Shown: piece by piece, positions 8,449 through 17,653 of the stretch
Numbering within the stretch: the stretch's first letter is position 1
Layout: every line of letters begins with the position of its first letter
Assembly (NCBI RefSeq): GCF_900176435.1
Contig: NZ_FWYE01000003.1
Location: forward strand, 1-64,000
Length of the DNA: 64,000 nt
Direction of reading: 5' to 3'
Source: Picrophilus oshimae DSM 9789
Lineage (GTDB): Archaea; Thermoplasmatota; Thermoplasmata; Thermoplasmatales; Thermoplasmataceae
Translations under genes and position numbers: made by a program
Notes under the pieces: model-generated
Told to the model about the DNA's origin: nothing
Database searches by the model: none
Seen by the model: the letters and a program-made list of their open reading frames with translations, nothing else

Positions 8449-9651
8449 ATGAAAGATTACCTTCACGCAACCTTTGCATCAACATTTGCATGGGCTGGAA
8501 ATATATACGATCTTATAATAATAACATATATTTATTCAGAGCTGGAGAGATTCTTTCACATAGGCATCTTTGAGGTATCGCTTTTATTTTCCATTGGCTT
8601 AATAGGCAGATTCTTTGGTGGGCTCATCTTTGGCAGGTATATAAATTATATTGGCAATAAAAACGGTATGATCATTGGCACTCTTGGTTATAGCATCGCA
8701 TCCGCGGGCATGGCCTTTTCAATTAATGTCCCGATGCTCTTTGCATTTAGAACAGTACAGGGCATCTTCATGGGCGGTGAATGGACAACAGGCACGGTAT
8801 TAAGTTATAACTATGCGCCAAAGAACGTCAGCGGTGCGATAGTTGGTTTTGTGCAGAGCGGTTATGGCCTTGGTTATGCTTTAACAGGCGCCTCATACAT
8901 CGTTTTTCTATCAGTGATCTCATATGACTGGCGTCTTTTCCTTTTAACCGGGCTTATACCAATTGCAATAGCGCCATATGCATTTTTGAAGATACCAAAG
9001 GAAAATCTAAAAAGTTATAAAAAATTAAATATAAAATTAGGCACATACAAAATTGCAATACTAAAATCATCAATAATGATGTCAGGCCTCTTTGGTGCAT
9101 ATTTTTCGATCTTTTCATTCTATCCAACAATTGCCCCGGAGATCGGAATTTCAGGTGCAATAATAGGTATTGTAATAATAGCATCCAACGTGATCGTCTC
9201 AATAGCATTCATCACATTTGGCAGGCTTTCTGATATTGCGAGCAAAAAGCTGCTTGTAATAGCAGGTTCTGCATCCGCAATGATCTCATCGTTCTTTGCC
9301 ATTCCGGCATTCGGTGTAATTCATATGTATTCAATACCTGGAATCTTTGTATTCTCATTCTCCGTTGGCATACTTACGGTGATACCACTGATAATAATGG
9401 AAAGGGTGGCAGACCAGGCAAAGAGCTTCGTTTCAGGGATATCATACAACCTTGGTGCACTTGTTGGCGGTGTTATCTCTGTTGTTGTCAGTCTTATAGT
9501 ACAGATCGTGCCATCCATAAGTATACTTTATGTAATCAACTGGGTGGATGTTATATGCCTTTTGGCTGTTATAGGTACGGCATTGACCATAAAGAGTATG
9601 GAAAGGTCATATACATTAAACAAGCTAAATAATATAAGAAATCAAAACTAA
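8449..9651 (+). CDS. MFS transporter, 12 transmembrane segments
   Basis: A 400-residue major facilitator protein with hydrophobic segments throughout and MFS loop 2-3 character (GRFFGGLIFGRYINYIGNKNG). GEWTTGTVLSYNYAPKN resembles the metabolite:H+ symporter branch (sialic acid/aromatic acid/sugar-phosphate-like). The substrate is unknown. It starts about 100 bp after the RHH operon with an inverted repeat in between. A proton-driven permease fits a cell living at very low external pH. Confidence 0.85.
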   Translation: MKDYLHATFASTFAWAGNIYDLIIITYIYSELERFFHIGIFEVSLLFSIGLIGRFFGGLIFGRYINYIGNKNGMIIGTLGYSIASAGMAFSINVPMLFAFRTVQGIFMGGEWTTGTVLSYNYAPKNVSGAIVGFVQSGYGLGYALTGASYIVFLSVISYDWRLFLLTGLIPIAIAPYAFLKIPKENLKSYKKLNIKLGTYKIAILKSSIMMSGLFGAYFSIFSFYPTIAPEIGISGAIIGIVIIASNVIVSIAFITFGRLSDIASKKLLVIAGSASAMISSFFAIPAFGVIHMYSIPGIFVFSFSVGILTVIPLIIMERVADQAKSFVSGISYNLGALVGGVISVVVSLIVQIVPSISILYVINWVDVICLLAVIGTALTIKSMERSYTLNKLNNIRNQN

Positions 9652-9676
9652 TTATATTTTTAATGAATTAACCATC

Positions 9677-10048
9677 ATGGACTTAAAAGATTTACAAAAC
9701 ATTGTATCAAAATTTATAGATGACAGGGACTGGAGAAAATTTCAAACTGTAAGGGATATTGCCATGAGTGCATCCGTTGAGTCAAATGAGCTTCTGGAAC
9801 TATTTTTATGGGACAGGAACCATGACAATGAAATTTTAAATGATAAAAAATTACTTAAAATGGTCATGAACGAAACGTCAGATGTACTCTTTGCATGTCT
9901 ATCCATGGCAGATCACCTAAATTTTGATCTTGAAAGGGCATTTCTGGAAAAAATGGACGAATTAAATAAAAGGTATGATATCAATAATGTAAAGGGTAAA
10001 AATGTAAAGATACCATCACCGGAGCATCTTAATCAAGAAGACCGTTGA
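9677..10048 (+). CDS. MazG-like nucleotide pyrophosphohydrolase (dCTPase type)
   Basis: A 123-residue all-alpha NTP pyrophosphatase. The metal-binding pattern is split between SVESNELLELFLW (E-x-x-E) and NETSDVLFACLSMAD (E-x-x-D), as in the MazG / dCTP pyrophosphatase 1 family. It would hydrolyse non-canonical or excess NTPs to NMP and PPi, cleaning the nucleotide pool. TTATATT about 24 bp upstream of the ATG is a candidate TATA box. The 3' end overlaps the convergent ABC gene by 20 nt. Confidence 0.85.
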   Translation: MDLKDLQNIVSKFIDDRDWRKFQTVRDIAMSASVESNELLELFLWDRNHDNEILNDKKLLKMVMNETSDVLFACLSMADHLNFDLERAFLEKMDELNKRYDINNVKGKNVKIPSPEHLNQEDR

Positions 10049-11702
10049 TTTTTAATACATGTTCCGGTGTGCCGGTACTTTTTATCTCGCCATTTTCAAG
10101 AAGTATTGCCTGATCTGAATCAAGTATTGTTGAAAGATGATGTGCTATTACAATAAAAGTCTTGTTTACAGATCTTATTGCATTCTGTATTATTTCCTCT
10201 GTTTCCGGATCAAGCTGTGATGTTGCCTCGTCCATAATTACGATTTCAGGATTCCTTATCATTGCCCTTAGTATTGATACGGCCTGCCTCTGGCCCTGCG
10301 AAAGCCCGTGGCCGTTCTCGCCCACGTTTTCATAGAGATCCTTTTCTGAAAAGATGCCCTCAAGATTGAATCTTTTTATTAAATTTATTACATCATCATC
10401 GGTGTAATTACCATTAAATTTTATGTTGTCCATTATCGATCCATTGAAAAGCAATGGTTCCTGTAAAATAACACCAAAAAGCGATCTGTAGCTGTAGATG
10501 TCAACGTCGTTTATATTAATATTATCTATTTTTATCTCCCCAGATTCGGGCCTGTAAAACCTTAAAAGCAGGTTGATAAGCGTTGATTTTCCAGCACCGG
10601 TTTTGCCTATTATTGCAAGCTTTTCACCCCTTTTTAATGAAAAATTTATATTCTTTAAGGCCAGTTTTGATCCATAGGAAAATGAGACGTTTTCAAATTT
10701 TATCTCACTGCCAAAATCTTCAATTTTGTATTTATATTTATTATCATCCTGCTCCTCGTCTATAATTGAATATATCCTTTTAATTGCAACCTTTGAAGAC
10801 TGGTAAGAATTATAAAACTGTGATAGCTGTGCCAGAGGATTAAAAAAGGACTGAACATAAACAATAAATGACACAAGAAGACCTATTTGAATTGTATGAT
10901 TTATCACCTGTGTTGCGCCAACACCTATAACTATAATTATGCCAAGAGCCTGGATAATATCAACAAGCGATGAGAAGATGGATCCAAGCCTGTTTGCCCT
11001 TATATTCGCAAGGTAGTTCTCATAGTTCTTTACCGAGAACTCATCGATAAAGCGCTGCTCACTGCCGAATTCCTTTATTGATGATATGCCATTTATTGAT
11101 TCGCTTGCGAAACCTGTAAGTCTCGCTATTTTAATCCTGGTTTCATTGTAATAATTTCTTATTTTTCCGCTTATGGAAAATACGGTTATAAGTAAAAGCG
11201 GTATAACAATAAATGAATAAAGCGCAAGATTCCAGTCAAGATAAAGCATGATCGCCATCGAAAATATTATGCCTATTACGCCGGCAAGCACCTGTGGCAT
11301 CTGGAATGTAAGAAAATCGCTCATTGCCTCCCCATCATTGGTTATCCTGCTTATGATCTCGCCGGCCTTTCTGTATGTATAATATCCAAGCGGTACATAC
11401 TGCAGCCGCTCAAATTCTCTGTTCCTTAGATTCATTATAAATCCCTGTGATATATATGTCATGTTGTAGGTCCTTAATCTCTCAAAGGCATAGTTTATGA
11501 TATATATTATTATATAAATAATACCAAAATCCAGTATAAGTGAAAGATCACGATGCGTTATTGCATCAACGGCAAGGCCTATTATGTAAGGCCCTATCAT
11601 GGCAACTATCGAGGAACCTATTATTGCCATTGAGACTAGGTACAATCTTTTTTTATATATCATTAAATCTCTTAAAACACGCCTTATGCTGTAATTATTC
11701 AT
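10029..11702 (-). CDS. ABC exporter half-transporter B (variant signature motif)
   Basis: A 557-residue type IV ABC exporter half: about six N-terminal membrane helices, then an ATPase domain with Walker A IGKTGAGKSTLI, signature LSQGQRQ, Walker B IVIMDEATSQLD and switch histidine IAHHLSTI. The signature has Gln in place of the first Gly of LSGGQ, while Walker B Glu is kept. It is the second gene of a pair, overlapping the partner by 8 nt, and together they should form a heterodimer. The substrate is unknown: lipid, peptide or drug are all possible. Confidence 0.9.
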   Translation of the reverse strand: MNNYSIRRVLRDLMIYKKRLYLVSMAIIGSSIVAMIGPYIIGLAVDAITHRDLSLILDFGIIYIIIYIINYAFERLRTYNMTYISQGFIMNLRNREFERLQYVPLGYYTYRKAGEIISRITNDGEAMSDFLTFQMPQVLAGVIGIIFSMAIMLYLDWNLALYSFIVIPLLLITVFSISGKIRNYYNETRIKIARLTGFASESINGISSIKEFGSEQRFIDEFSVKNYENYLANIRANRLGSIFSSLVDIIQALGIIIVIGVGATQVINHTIQIGLLVSFIVYVQSFFNPLAQLSQFYNSYQSSKVAIKRIYSIIDEEQDDNKYKYKIEDFGSEIKFENVSFSYGSKLALKNINFSLKRGEKLAIIGKTGAGKSTLINLLLRFYRPESGEIKIDNININDVDIYSYRSLFGVILQEPLLFNGSIMDNIKFNGNYTDDDVINLIKRFNLEGIFSEKDLYENVGENGHGLSQGQRQAVSILRAMIRNPEIVIMDEATSQLDPETEEIIQNAIRSVNKTFIVIAHHLSTILDSDQAILLENGEIKSTGTPEHVLKINGLLD

Positions 11703-13332
11703 TTACACCACTCTCAACGGGTAGAAGTGCGCCATTTGACATGTAATAAACATCATCTGCAAGCTCAAGGGTTTTCTTCTTGTATCCTGAAATAACAAGG
11801 GTTTTACCGTCAAGCAGCGGTCTTATATCGTTTATTAATTCTTCCTCTGTAACAATATCAAGGCTTGAGGTAAAATCATCCATTACAAGTATTTTTGGAT
11901 CTCCAATTAATGCCCTTGCAAGTGCTATGCGCTGCCTCTGTCCACCTGAAAGATTTATTCCATGCTCACCTATTACCGTGTTGTATTTATCAGGCAGGGT
12001 TTCTATAAAATCATCTATCTTCGCCAGCCTTGCCGCATTAATGACCTGTGATAATGAATAACCGCGGCCAAAATCTATATTATAAAATATCGATCCGGAG
12101 AATATAAATGGATTTTGTGGTATTATACCTATAATCTTTCTTAATAATCCCGGACTTATGTCTCTTATCTCAATACCGCCAAGCCTTATGCTTCCATCAT
12201 AGTTTTTATAAAGCCCGGATATAAGGTTTAAAAACGTTGTTTTCCCGGAGGCTGTTCCTCCTGTCAATGCGATATGCTCATTCTCATGGATGTTTAATGA
12301 TATATTATTAATTATCTTTTTATTATTTCTAAAAAATGACAAGTTCTCTATTATTATATCATAGCCGGTGGGCTCCTTTTTTGAATAGTTTTCATTGTTA
12401 TAATCAATCTCTGAAAGCCTCTCCAGGCTGGCCATGCCATTCTCATAGAATGATATGTACCTGCCGTAAAATCTTACAGGCCGCAGTACAAGTGTGAATA
12501 TGTTTATTGCCGCAACTATCGAACCTATTGGTATTCCTGCGGCAGATGATATGCCACTGGTAATTATTATAAATCCTATTGATATGCTTATTATTGCGGC
12601 CAGAAGTGGTGTATAAAATGATCTAACAGCGGCTATGCCAACATAATCTGAAAAATAGTCCTGGGTTTTATCCTTAAAACTTTTAATCTCAAAATCCTCT
12701 GCATTGAATGATCTCACAACACGCATGCCTGATATATTTTCACCGATCTTGCTGTTCATATTGCCATACTTTTTTCTTAATGAACGCCAGTAGCCGCGCT
12801 GCATCCTCTGCATTTTAAATGTTAGATATATCGTTGGTACCATTACAATTAAAAAGATTATTGAGAACAAATAATATATTCTTGTCAGCTCATATAATGC
12901 TATGAAAAGAAGGATAGTTGTGCTAAAAAGATTTGATATGCTTATGGTTACAAAACGCCTCGATGCATCCACATCCATGGTAATCCTTGATAGTAAATCA
13001 CCGGAATCCTGATTTTCCAGTTTATCATAGCTGTTTGAAAGAACCCTTTTAAAAGACATGTCTCTTATTCTCCTGGCAAATATGTTTCCGGTCTTGCTTG
13101 AATAGTATTCAAGTATAAAGCCAAATAAAGATGATAATAAAGACACAATTAATATTAATATTATATAATCAAATATTTTATAATACCTTGGAACACTGTC
13201 TATTGCGTCACCTATAAAGACAGGTACAAGTATTGTTAGATACGATGATAATATGCCAGAGATTAAAACCATGATTATTAAATACCACCTATCACGGAGC
13301 AGGTCATATATCAGTTTATACTGGGGCTTCAC
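11695..13332 (-). CDS. ABC exporter half-transporter A (degenerate ATPase site)
   Basis: A 545-residue half-transporter with membrane domain 1-300 and nucleotide-binding domain after 320. Walker A is TGGTASGKTT and the signature is a standard LSGGQRQ. Walker B reads ILVMDDFTSSLD, so the catalytic Glu is Asp, and the H-loop His of AHRLST is missing (VISGYKKKTL). This partner therefore contributes Walker A/B to the weak site, and the other gene contributes the variant signature to that same site, as in TM287/288-type heterodimers. It is the first gene of the pair. Confidence 0.9.
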   Translation of the reverse strand: MKPQYKLIYDLLRDRWYLIIMVLISGILSSYLTILVPVFIGDAIDSVPRYYKIFDYIILILIVSLLSSLFGFILEYYSSKTGNIFARRIRDMSFKRVLSNSYDKLENQDSGDLLSRITMDVDASRRFVTISISNLFSTTILLFIALYELTRIYYLFSIIFLIVMVPTIYLTFKMQRMQRGYWRSLRKKYGNMNSKIGENISGMRVVRSFNAEDFEIKSFKDKTQDYFSDYVGIAAVRSFYTPLLAAIISISIGFIIITSGISSAAGIPIGSIVAAINIFTLVLRPVRFYGRYISFYENGMASLERLSEIDYNNENYSKKEPTGYDIIIENLSFFRNNKKIINNISLNIHENEHIALTGGTASGKTTFLNLISGLYKNYDGSIRLGGIEIRDISPGLLRKIIGIIPQNPFIFSGSIFYNIDFGRGYSLSQVINAARLAKIDDFIETLPDKYNTVIGEHGINLSGGQRQRIALARALIGDPKILVMDDFTSSLDIVTEEELINDIRPLLDGKTLVISGYKKKTLELADDVYYMSNGALLPVESGVNE

Positions 13333-13424
13333 ATCTTAAAAATGCAATTATTATACTTTATCTTTTTTAAACCAGGCTTTGATATTTATAAAAAATATGC
13401 GTTCCAGTATACAAAGCGATAATG

Positions 13425-13433
13425 TTATATATT
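13425..13433 (+). promoter_or_regulatory. TATA box fixing the start at 13454
   Basis: TTATATATT is centred 25 bp before the ATG at 13454, the spacing expected for a leaderless archaeal transcript. This supports the internal ATG over the upstream in-frame ATGs at 13379 and 13397. Confidence 0.5.
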
Positions 13434-13453
13434 GTCATTCATTTATTACTTTA

Positions 13454-14044
13454 ATGTCTCTTGAGAGATTCTATTATTATATGAGATTGATAAACAGTAC
13501 ACCATATGATATGAAAAGGGCCATAGAACTTTGTCTTTCCATATCGCAGGCCCTGGAGAACGACAACAATTTAACGGATTCTGAAAAGGAGGATCTTGAA
13601 AAACAGATAGGTGAAAGGATATCATTTTACAACAGGTATTCTTTAAAGGTTATAAATGCATTAACAGGAATAGAGGAGGAGCCACCAAAAACGGTTATAG
13701 ACGATTTTGGAGGCAGTGCACTTTTCATAGGCAAGGAGATAAAATACGGAATAGAATGGAAGGTATACATATCAAGGAGTTTAAACACCAAATCACAGAA
13801 ATGGTATTACAATGAAAGGGTTGCAGAGATATTAAACAAAACATTAAGAAATGCCGTGCCAAATAAAATGAGCAATTACTTTGATATACCACCATGGATG
13901 CTCGGCCCATACTATAAAAGCCTTGGTGAGATAATAAACATAGCAATAGAGAAGGAGATAATACCAAATGCAGAGTTTCTCGTCAGCAGGGGCCTGCCAA
14001 GGGAGTTTATATACGATGTCCGTGAGAACAACCCAAAATTATGA
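13454..14044 (+). CDS. Unknown protein, about 196 residues
   Basis: Starts MSLERFYYYMRLIN from ATG 13454, chosen from the TATA spacing; the frame is open back to 13379. A helical, charged N-terminal half (residues 15-65) is followed by an alpha/beta region with FGGSALFIGKEIKYGIEWKVYI and a C-terminal segment with PPWMLGPYYKSLGEII. No catalytic motif or membrane segment is visible and I do not recognise a family. It precedes the DtxR-like gene by 31 bp on the same strand, so they could share a transcript. Confidence 0.7.
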   Translation: MSLERFYYYMRLINSTPYDMKRAIELCLSISQALENDNNLTDSEKEDLEKQIGERISFYNRYSLKVINALTGIEEEPPKTVIDDFGGSALFIGKEIKYGIEWKVYISRSLNTKSQKWYYNERVAEILNKTLRNAVPNKMSNYFDIPPWMLGPYYKSLGEIINIAIEKEIIPNAEFLVSRGLPREFIYDVRENNPKL

Positions 14045-14075
14045 AACTTTATATATTTTAGCATGATACTAAATT

Positions 14076-14471
14076 ATGGAGATAACAAAGAAGGAAAGGG
14101 ACTGTATTGTAAAGATAAAGGAGCTTTCCGGAAGTTTTCCACCAAGATTATCGGATCTGGCGGTTGGGCTTAACATAAAACCACCAACGGCAATAGAGCT
14201 CCTTGAAAGATTGGAGCGCAAGGGTCTTATAAAGAAGGAGCATGGTATGATAATTCTTACCGATAACGGTAATAATGAATATTCAAAGATCATGCTGGCC
14301 CACAGAACCTATGAAACATTGTTATCGATGAGCGGTGTTTCAACAGAGGATGCTTGCCTGCAGGCGGAAAAAATAGATTATCTGATGGAGCCGGAATCCA
14401 TGAGGCACGTTCTCAAAAGCCTGGGCAGCCCTGAAAAGTGCCCGCATGGAAAGCCGATACCCAAAGAATAA
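14076..14471 (+). CDS. DtxR/MntR-family metal-dependent regulator
   Basis: A 131-residue two-domain regulator: winged HTH (residues 5-65, LSDLAVGLNIKPPTAIELLERLERKG) and dimerisation/metal-binding domain with DACLQAEKIDYLMEPESM and CPHGKPIP, matching the ancillary metal-site helix of IdeR/MntR proteins. It lacks the SH3-like third domain, like MntR. It probably represses iron- or manganese-responsive genes; the cognate metal is not determinable. The next gene starts 23 nt after its stop. Confidence 0.88.
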   Translation: MEITKKERDCIVKIKELSGSFPPRLSDLAVGLNIKPPTAIELLERLERKGLIKKEHGMIILTDNGNNEYSKIMLAHRTYETLLSMSGVSTEDACLQAEKIDYLMEPESMRHVLKSLGSPEKCPHGKPIPKE

Positions 14472-14494
14472 ATATTCATATTATATATATTCCC

Positions 14495-14932
14495 ATGGCC
14501 ATACTTGAAGAGAATTTATACTTAAAGATAAGGGATTATTTAAACGATCTGTGCAGTTATTTAAGATCAGAGAATGAAAAGTACAACTGGGTTGGAGTTT
14601 ACGTTGTTAATAATGGAAACCTTTCATTGATTTCATACTCCGGGAAAAGAACAGAGCATGAGATCATAAATCTTGGATCAGGTCTTTGCAGCCTTGCAGT
14701 TACAAAAAGAATGATAATAAACGAGGGCGATGTTAAATCAAACAACGATTATCTTGCATGCTTCCCGGAAACAAACTCCGAGCTTGTTGTGCCAATAGAA
14801 TACGATAATAAGATCATAGGAGAAATAGATATAGACTCTGATAAAAAATCTGCATTTAATGAAGATGATGAGAGATACATATCAGATATATGCAATTACA
14901 TAGCAAGGCTTGTTTCATACGTATCAAAATAA
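14495..14932 (+). CDS. GAF-domain protein, free methionine-R-sulfoxide reductase-like
   Basis: From ATG 14495 (MAILEENLYL) the protein has about 145 residues and is a single GAF domain. Family features of fRMsr are present: WVGVYVV, GSGLCSLA with a Cys, DYLACFPETNSELVVPI with a second Cys, and GEIDIDSD. These match the active-site and resolving cysteines of enzymes that reduce free Met-R-O. The upstream frame to 14438 overlaps the regulator and lacks homologous sequence. Linkage to a metal regulator suggests an oxidative-stress role, which is inference. Confidence 0.8.
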   Translation: MAILEENLYLKIRDYLNDLCSYLRSENEKYNWVGVYVVNNGNLSLISYSGKRTEHEIINLGSGLCSLAVTKRMIINEGDVKSNNDYLACFPETNSELVVPIEYDNKIIGEIDIDSDKKSAFNEDDERYISDICNYIARLVSYVSK

Positions 14933-14959
14933 TTATATTGTAATTTAATCTTACATATC

Positions 14960-16033
14960 ATGGATTATAAAAAGATTTTTGATTATACAAGAAGGGCAGA
15001 TGCAATAATCATATTCAATGGCGGTGAGGAAAGCATTGATAAAACGTTTTTCTATCTGACAGGTGCAAGAAGCGGAATCTTTGAGAATTCCGCATTAATT
15101 GTTACAAGGGATAGCATAAAAATAGTAACATCAAAGCTTGAGGAATCCGCTGCCAGTGAAACCGGTATAGAAACACTTATATTTAATAAAAGAAGTGAGA
15201 TGGAGGATATCATAAGAAACGAAACGAAAAACTTCGACAGCATTGGAATAAACTATTCAAGCATGACGCTAAGCCTTTACAGGGATCTAATGAGGATGAT
15301 ACCTGATAAGGATTTCATTGATGTTTCTGAATCAATTCTGGAGGCAAGAAAGATAAAGGAACCTGAGGAACTTGAGAAGATAAAAAATGCGGCCAAAATA
15401 GCAAGTGATGCACTTCAGGATGCAATAAAAAAGATAAAGGAAGGCATAACAGAAAGCGAACTTGCCAGCGAGGTTGCATACTCCATGATGAAGCTTGGCG
15501 CCACAGGCCCATCATTTAATACAATAGTTGCCTTTGGGAAAAACTCGGCAATACCCCATTATTCTCCAGGGAATAAAAGGCTAAGGCCAGGTGATTTTGT
15601 GCTTATAGACTACGGTGCCCTCTATAACAGATACTGTTCAGATGTAACAAGAACAATGGTTTTTGGAAGGGCATCACAGGAGCAGCGTGACATCTATGAA
15701 ACTGTAAAGGAGGCTCAGCAAAAAAGCATGGATGCAATAAAGGCTGGAAAGAACGGCCGTGATATAGATGCCATAGCAAGATCCATCATTGATGAAAAAT
15801 ACCCTGGTAAATTCATACACAGCCTTGGTCATGGCGTCGGCATGGATGTTCACGATCATCCTGCGCTTTCGCCTTCCTATGATTTTATATTAAAAAGGAA
15901 CATGGTCGTTACCGTTGAGCCTGGAATATACATACCTGAAACAGGCGGCGTGAGAATAGAGGATGATGTGATAGTTACTGATTCCGGCCATACAAGAATA
16001 ACAACAGCACCGAGGGATTTAATAGAACTATGA
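14960..16033 (+). CDS. pepQ: Xaa-Pro dipeptidase/aminopeptidase (M24 family)
   Basis: A 357-residue metallopeptidase: N-terminal creatinase-like domain (1-125) and C-terminal pita-bread domain. Dinuclear metal ligands are visible: D in LIDYGALY, D in CSDVTRTM, H in [12 protein letters not shown] in VTVEPGIYI and E in GGVRIEDDV. It cleaves Xaa-Pro bonds in the last stage of peptide use, which fits a proteolytic heterotroph. It overlaps priL by 4 nt (ATGA). Confidence 0.92.
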   Translation: MDYKKIFDYTRRADAIIIFNGGEESIDKTFFYLTGARSGIFENSALIVTRDSIKIVTSKLEESAASETGIETLIFNKRSEMEDIIRNETKNFDSIGINYSSMTLSLYRDLMRMIPDKDFIDVSESILEARKIKEPEELEKIKNAAKIASDALQDAIKKIKEGITESELASEVAYSMMKLGATGPSFNTIVAFGKNSAIPHYSPGNKRLRPGDFVLIDYGALYNRYCSDVTRTMVFGRASQEQRDIYETVKEAQQKSMDAIKAGKNGRDIDAIARSIIDEKYPGKFIHSLGHGVGMDVHDHPALSPSYDFILKRNMVVTVEPGIYIPETGGVRIEDDVIVTDSGHTRITTAPRDLIEL

Positions 16034-16989
16034 ACAGCATGTACTTTGATATTATATCAAAATACGACGATATAATAAAAATAATAAATTCAAATAAAAT
16101 CGACGATAGGAATTGTGTTATAAATGCACAGGCATACATAAACAGCCTTATAAAGCACGAGGACCGGCTTGCGATAAATGACAATAAGAGCCTTTCCATT
16201 GCGATATGGTTTCTAAGATGCATAGACGAACCACAGCTAACGTCAAGGTTTTTAATAGACCAGAGAGACATATTTAAAAACTATATAATGAAAACTGCCA
16301 GGGATGAGGACTTTCCAGATCTTATAAGGAATCTTGGCATACCTGTATTTATAAATGGAAATAATTATAAGATGGACTTCTCCTTCTTTGCATCATATAA
16401 TAAAAGGATCTCAGGATATAAATACAGGCTGGTATATCAAAGTCTTGACCATGGATATATAAATCTTGACATAGAGACATTTTCAAACATAATGCGTGAA
16501 TACATAGTTTCAAGATTATTAAATATATACAATTCAATAGATAAGGATCAGGCCATTAAGGCAATGAACAATTACATTAATAAAATAGAGTCAATGAGGC
16601 GTGAATTTAAAGAAAGCATAAGAAAATACACACCATCTGGAAAAATAAGATGGGAGAACTTTCCACCATGCATCAAGGCATATATAAACGAAATAAACGA
16701 TGGCGGAAATCCGGCACATCTTGCAAGGCTTACACTGGCAACGTTTCTGCATCACATAGGCATGCCAAATGATGAAATTGTAAAGGTTTTTAGCGGCACG
16801 GCTGATTTTGATGAAAACAGTGCAACCTATCAGGTAAACCATCTAACAGGAAAGATCTCAGGGACAGAATACTCCCCGCCAAAATGCGATACATTAAGGT
16901 CAAACCATCTCTGCTTTATGGATGATGATCCATTATGCAGGCAGGTAAAGCATCCATTACAGTATTACATGAAAAAGAGGTCACATTAA
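16030..16989 (+). CDS. priL: DNA primase large subunit (Fe-S)
   Basis: A 319-residue PriL/PriB protein. The C-terminal domain carries four conserved cysteines ([27 protein letters not shown]) that bind the [4Fe-4S] cluster of archaeal/eukaryotic primase. [18 protein letters not shown] is a strong family signature. It works with PriS (not in this window) to make replication primers. It is translationally coupled to pepQ and convergent with srp19, the 3' ends overlapping by 9 nt. Confidence 0.93.
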   Translation: MNSMYFDIISKYDDIIKIINSNKIDDRNCVINAQAYINSLIKHEDRLAINDNKSLSIAIWFLRCIDEPQLTSRFLIDQRDIFKNYIMKTARDEDFPDLIRNLGIPVFINGNNYKMDFSFFASYNKRISGYKYRLVYQSLDHGYINLDIETFSNIMREYIVSRLLNIYNSIDKDQAIKAMNNYINKIESMRREFKESIRKYTPSGKIRWENFPPCIKAYINEINDGGNPAHLARLTLATFLHHIGMPNDEIVKVFSGTADFDENSATYQVNHLTGKISGTEYSPPKCDTLRSNHLCFMDDDPLCRQVKHPLQYYMKKRSH

Positions 16990-17235
16990 TCTTTTCTCTA
17001 TAATCTTTATCAGTGATGTTTTTTTAATATTTCCATCTATAACATAGATCCTTGTTGTTTCATATGGTATTCTCGGATATCTTCCCTCGTTTACCTCATA
17101 CTGCAATTTCATGGAATCAAGTATGTTTTTTAGCCTTTCATCTGTAAAATTGACGGCCGCAGTTTTATTTATCCTCCGGCCAAGCCTTCTCGAAATGTTT
17201 GGATTAAAATACTGCGAGTAAAGAACAAGTGTCAT
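16981..17235 (-). CDS. srp19: Signal recognition particle protein SRP19
   Basis: An 84-residue protein starting MTLVLYSQYFNPNISRRLGRR; the YFNPNISRRLGRR segment is the RNA-binding signature of SRP19, which clamps helices 6 and 8 of SRP RNA. IPYETTRIYVI and the basic C terminus fit the family. The size is normal for archaea. It overlaps the S8e gene by 4 nt in an operon for translation/targeting. The SRP RNA itself is not in the window. Confidence 0.9.
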   Translation of the reverse strand: MTLVLYSQYFNPNISRRLGRRINKTAAVNFTDERLKNILDSMKLQYEVNEGRYPRIPYETTRIYVIDGNIKKTSLIKIIEKRLM

Positions 17236-17609
17236 AGCAGCACTGCGTTTATAACGCCATCCTGACCAGGTCTTGATGTTATTCTTGCATCACCAAGCTC
17301 TGTTGATATTACTGTTCCCCTGTTCATTATATTCCTCTGGACATAGTGTGGGTCTGCACTGTTTTCCTTAACAGTGTTTATCTTAACCTTCCTTGTGGTT
17401 TTATCCTTTGGATTGTAAACGTTTGCATAATCGCATCTCAAGAGCGCAAACTTGCTGTTTCCGCCGTAAGACCTGATCTTTCTGAGTTCCCTGTCTCCAA
17501 GCCTTGTAAGTGTTGGCTCCCTTCCAAGCTCGTATCTTCTCTTTGAATGATTCGGTCTTAATTTTCCACCTGATGGTTTTCTTGTGGCCCTACCCTGAAA
17601 TATAGTCAT
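17232..17609 (-). CDS. rps8e: 30S ribosomal protein S8e
   Basis: From ATG 17609 the protein begins MTIFQGRATRKPSGGKLRP and has 125 residues, matching archaeal S8e along its length (GREPTLTRLGDRELRKIRSYGG, NIMNRGTVISTELGDARITSRPGQDG). The frame is open upstream to 17657 but those 16 residues are not part of the family and run into the flippase gene. It is upstream of srp19 in a translation operon. Confidence 0.95.
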   Translation of the reverse strand: MTIFQGRATRKPSGGKLRPNHSKRRYELGREPTLTRLGDRELRKIRSYGGNSKFALLRCDYANVYNPKDKTTRKVKINTVKENSADPHYVQRNIMNRGTVISTELGDARITSRPGQDGVINAVLL

Positions 17610-17653
17610 AAAAAGCACATTGATCATTGATATATTAACTTTTTTAAATATAA

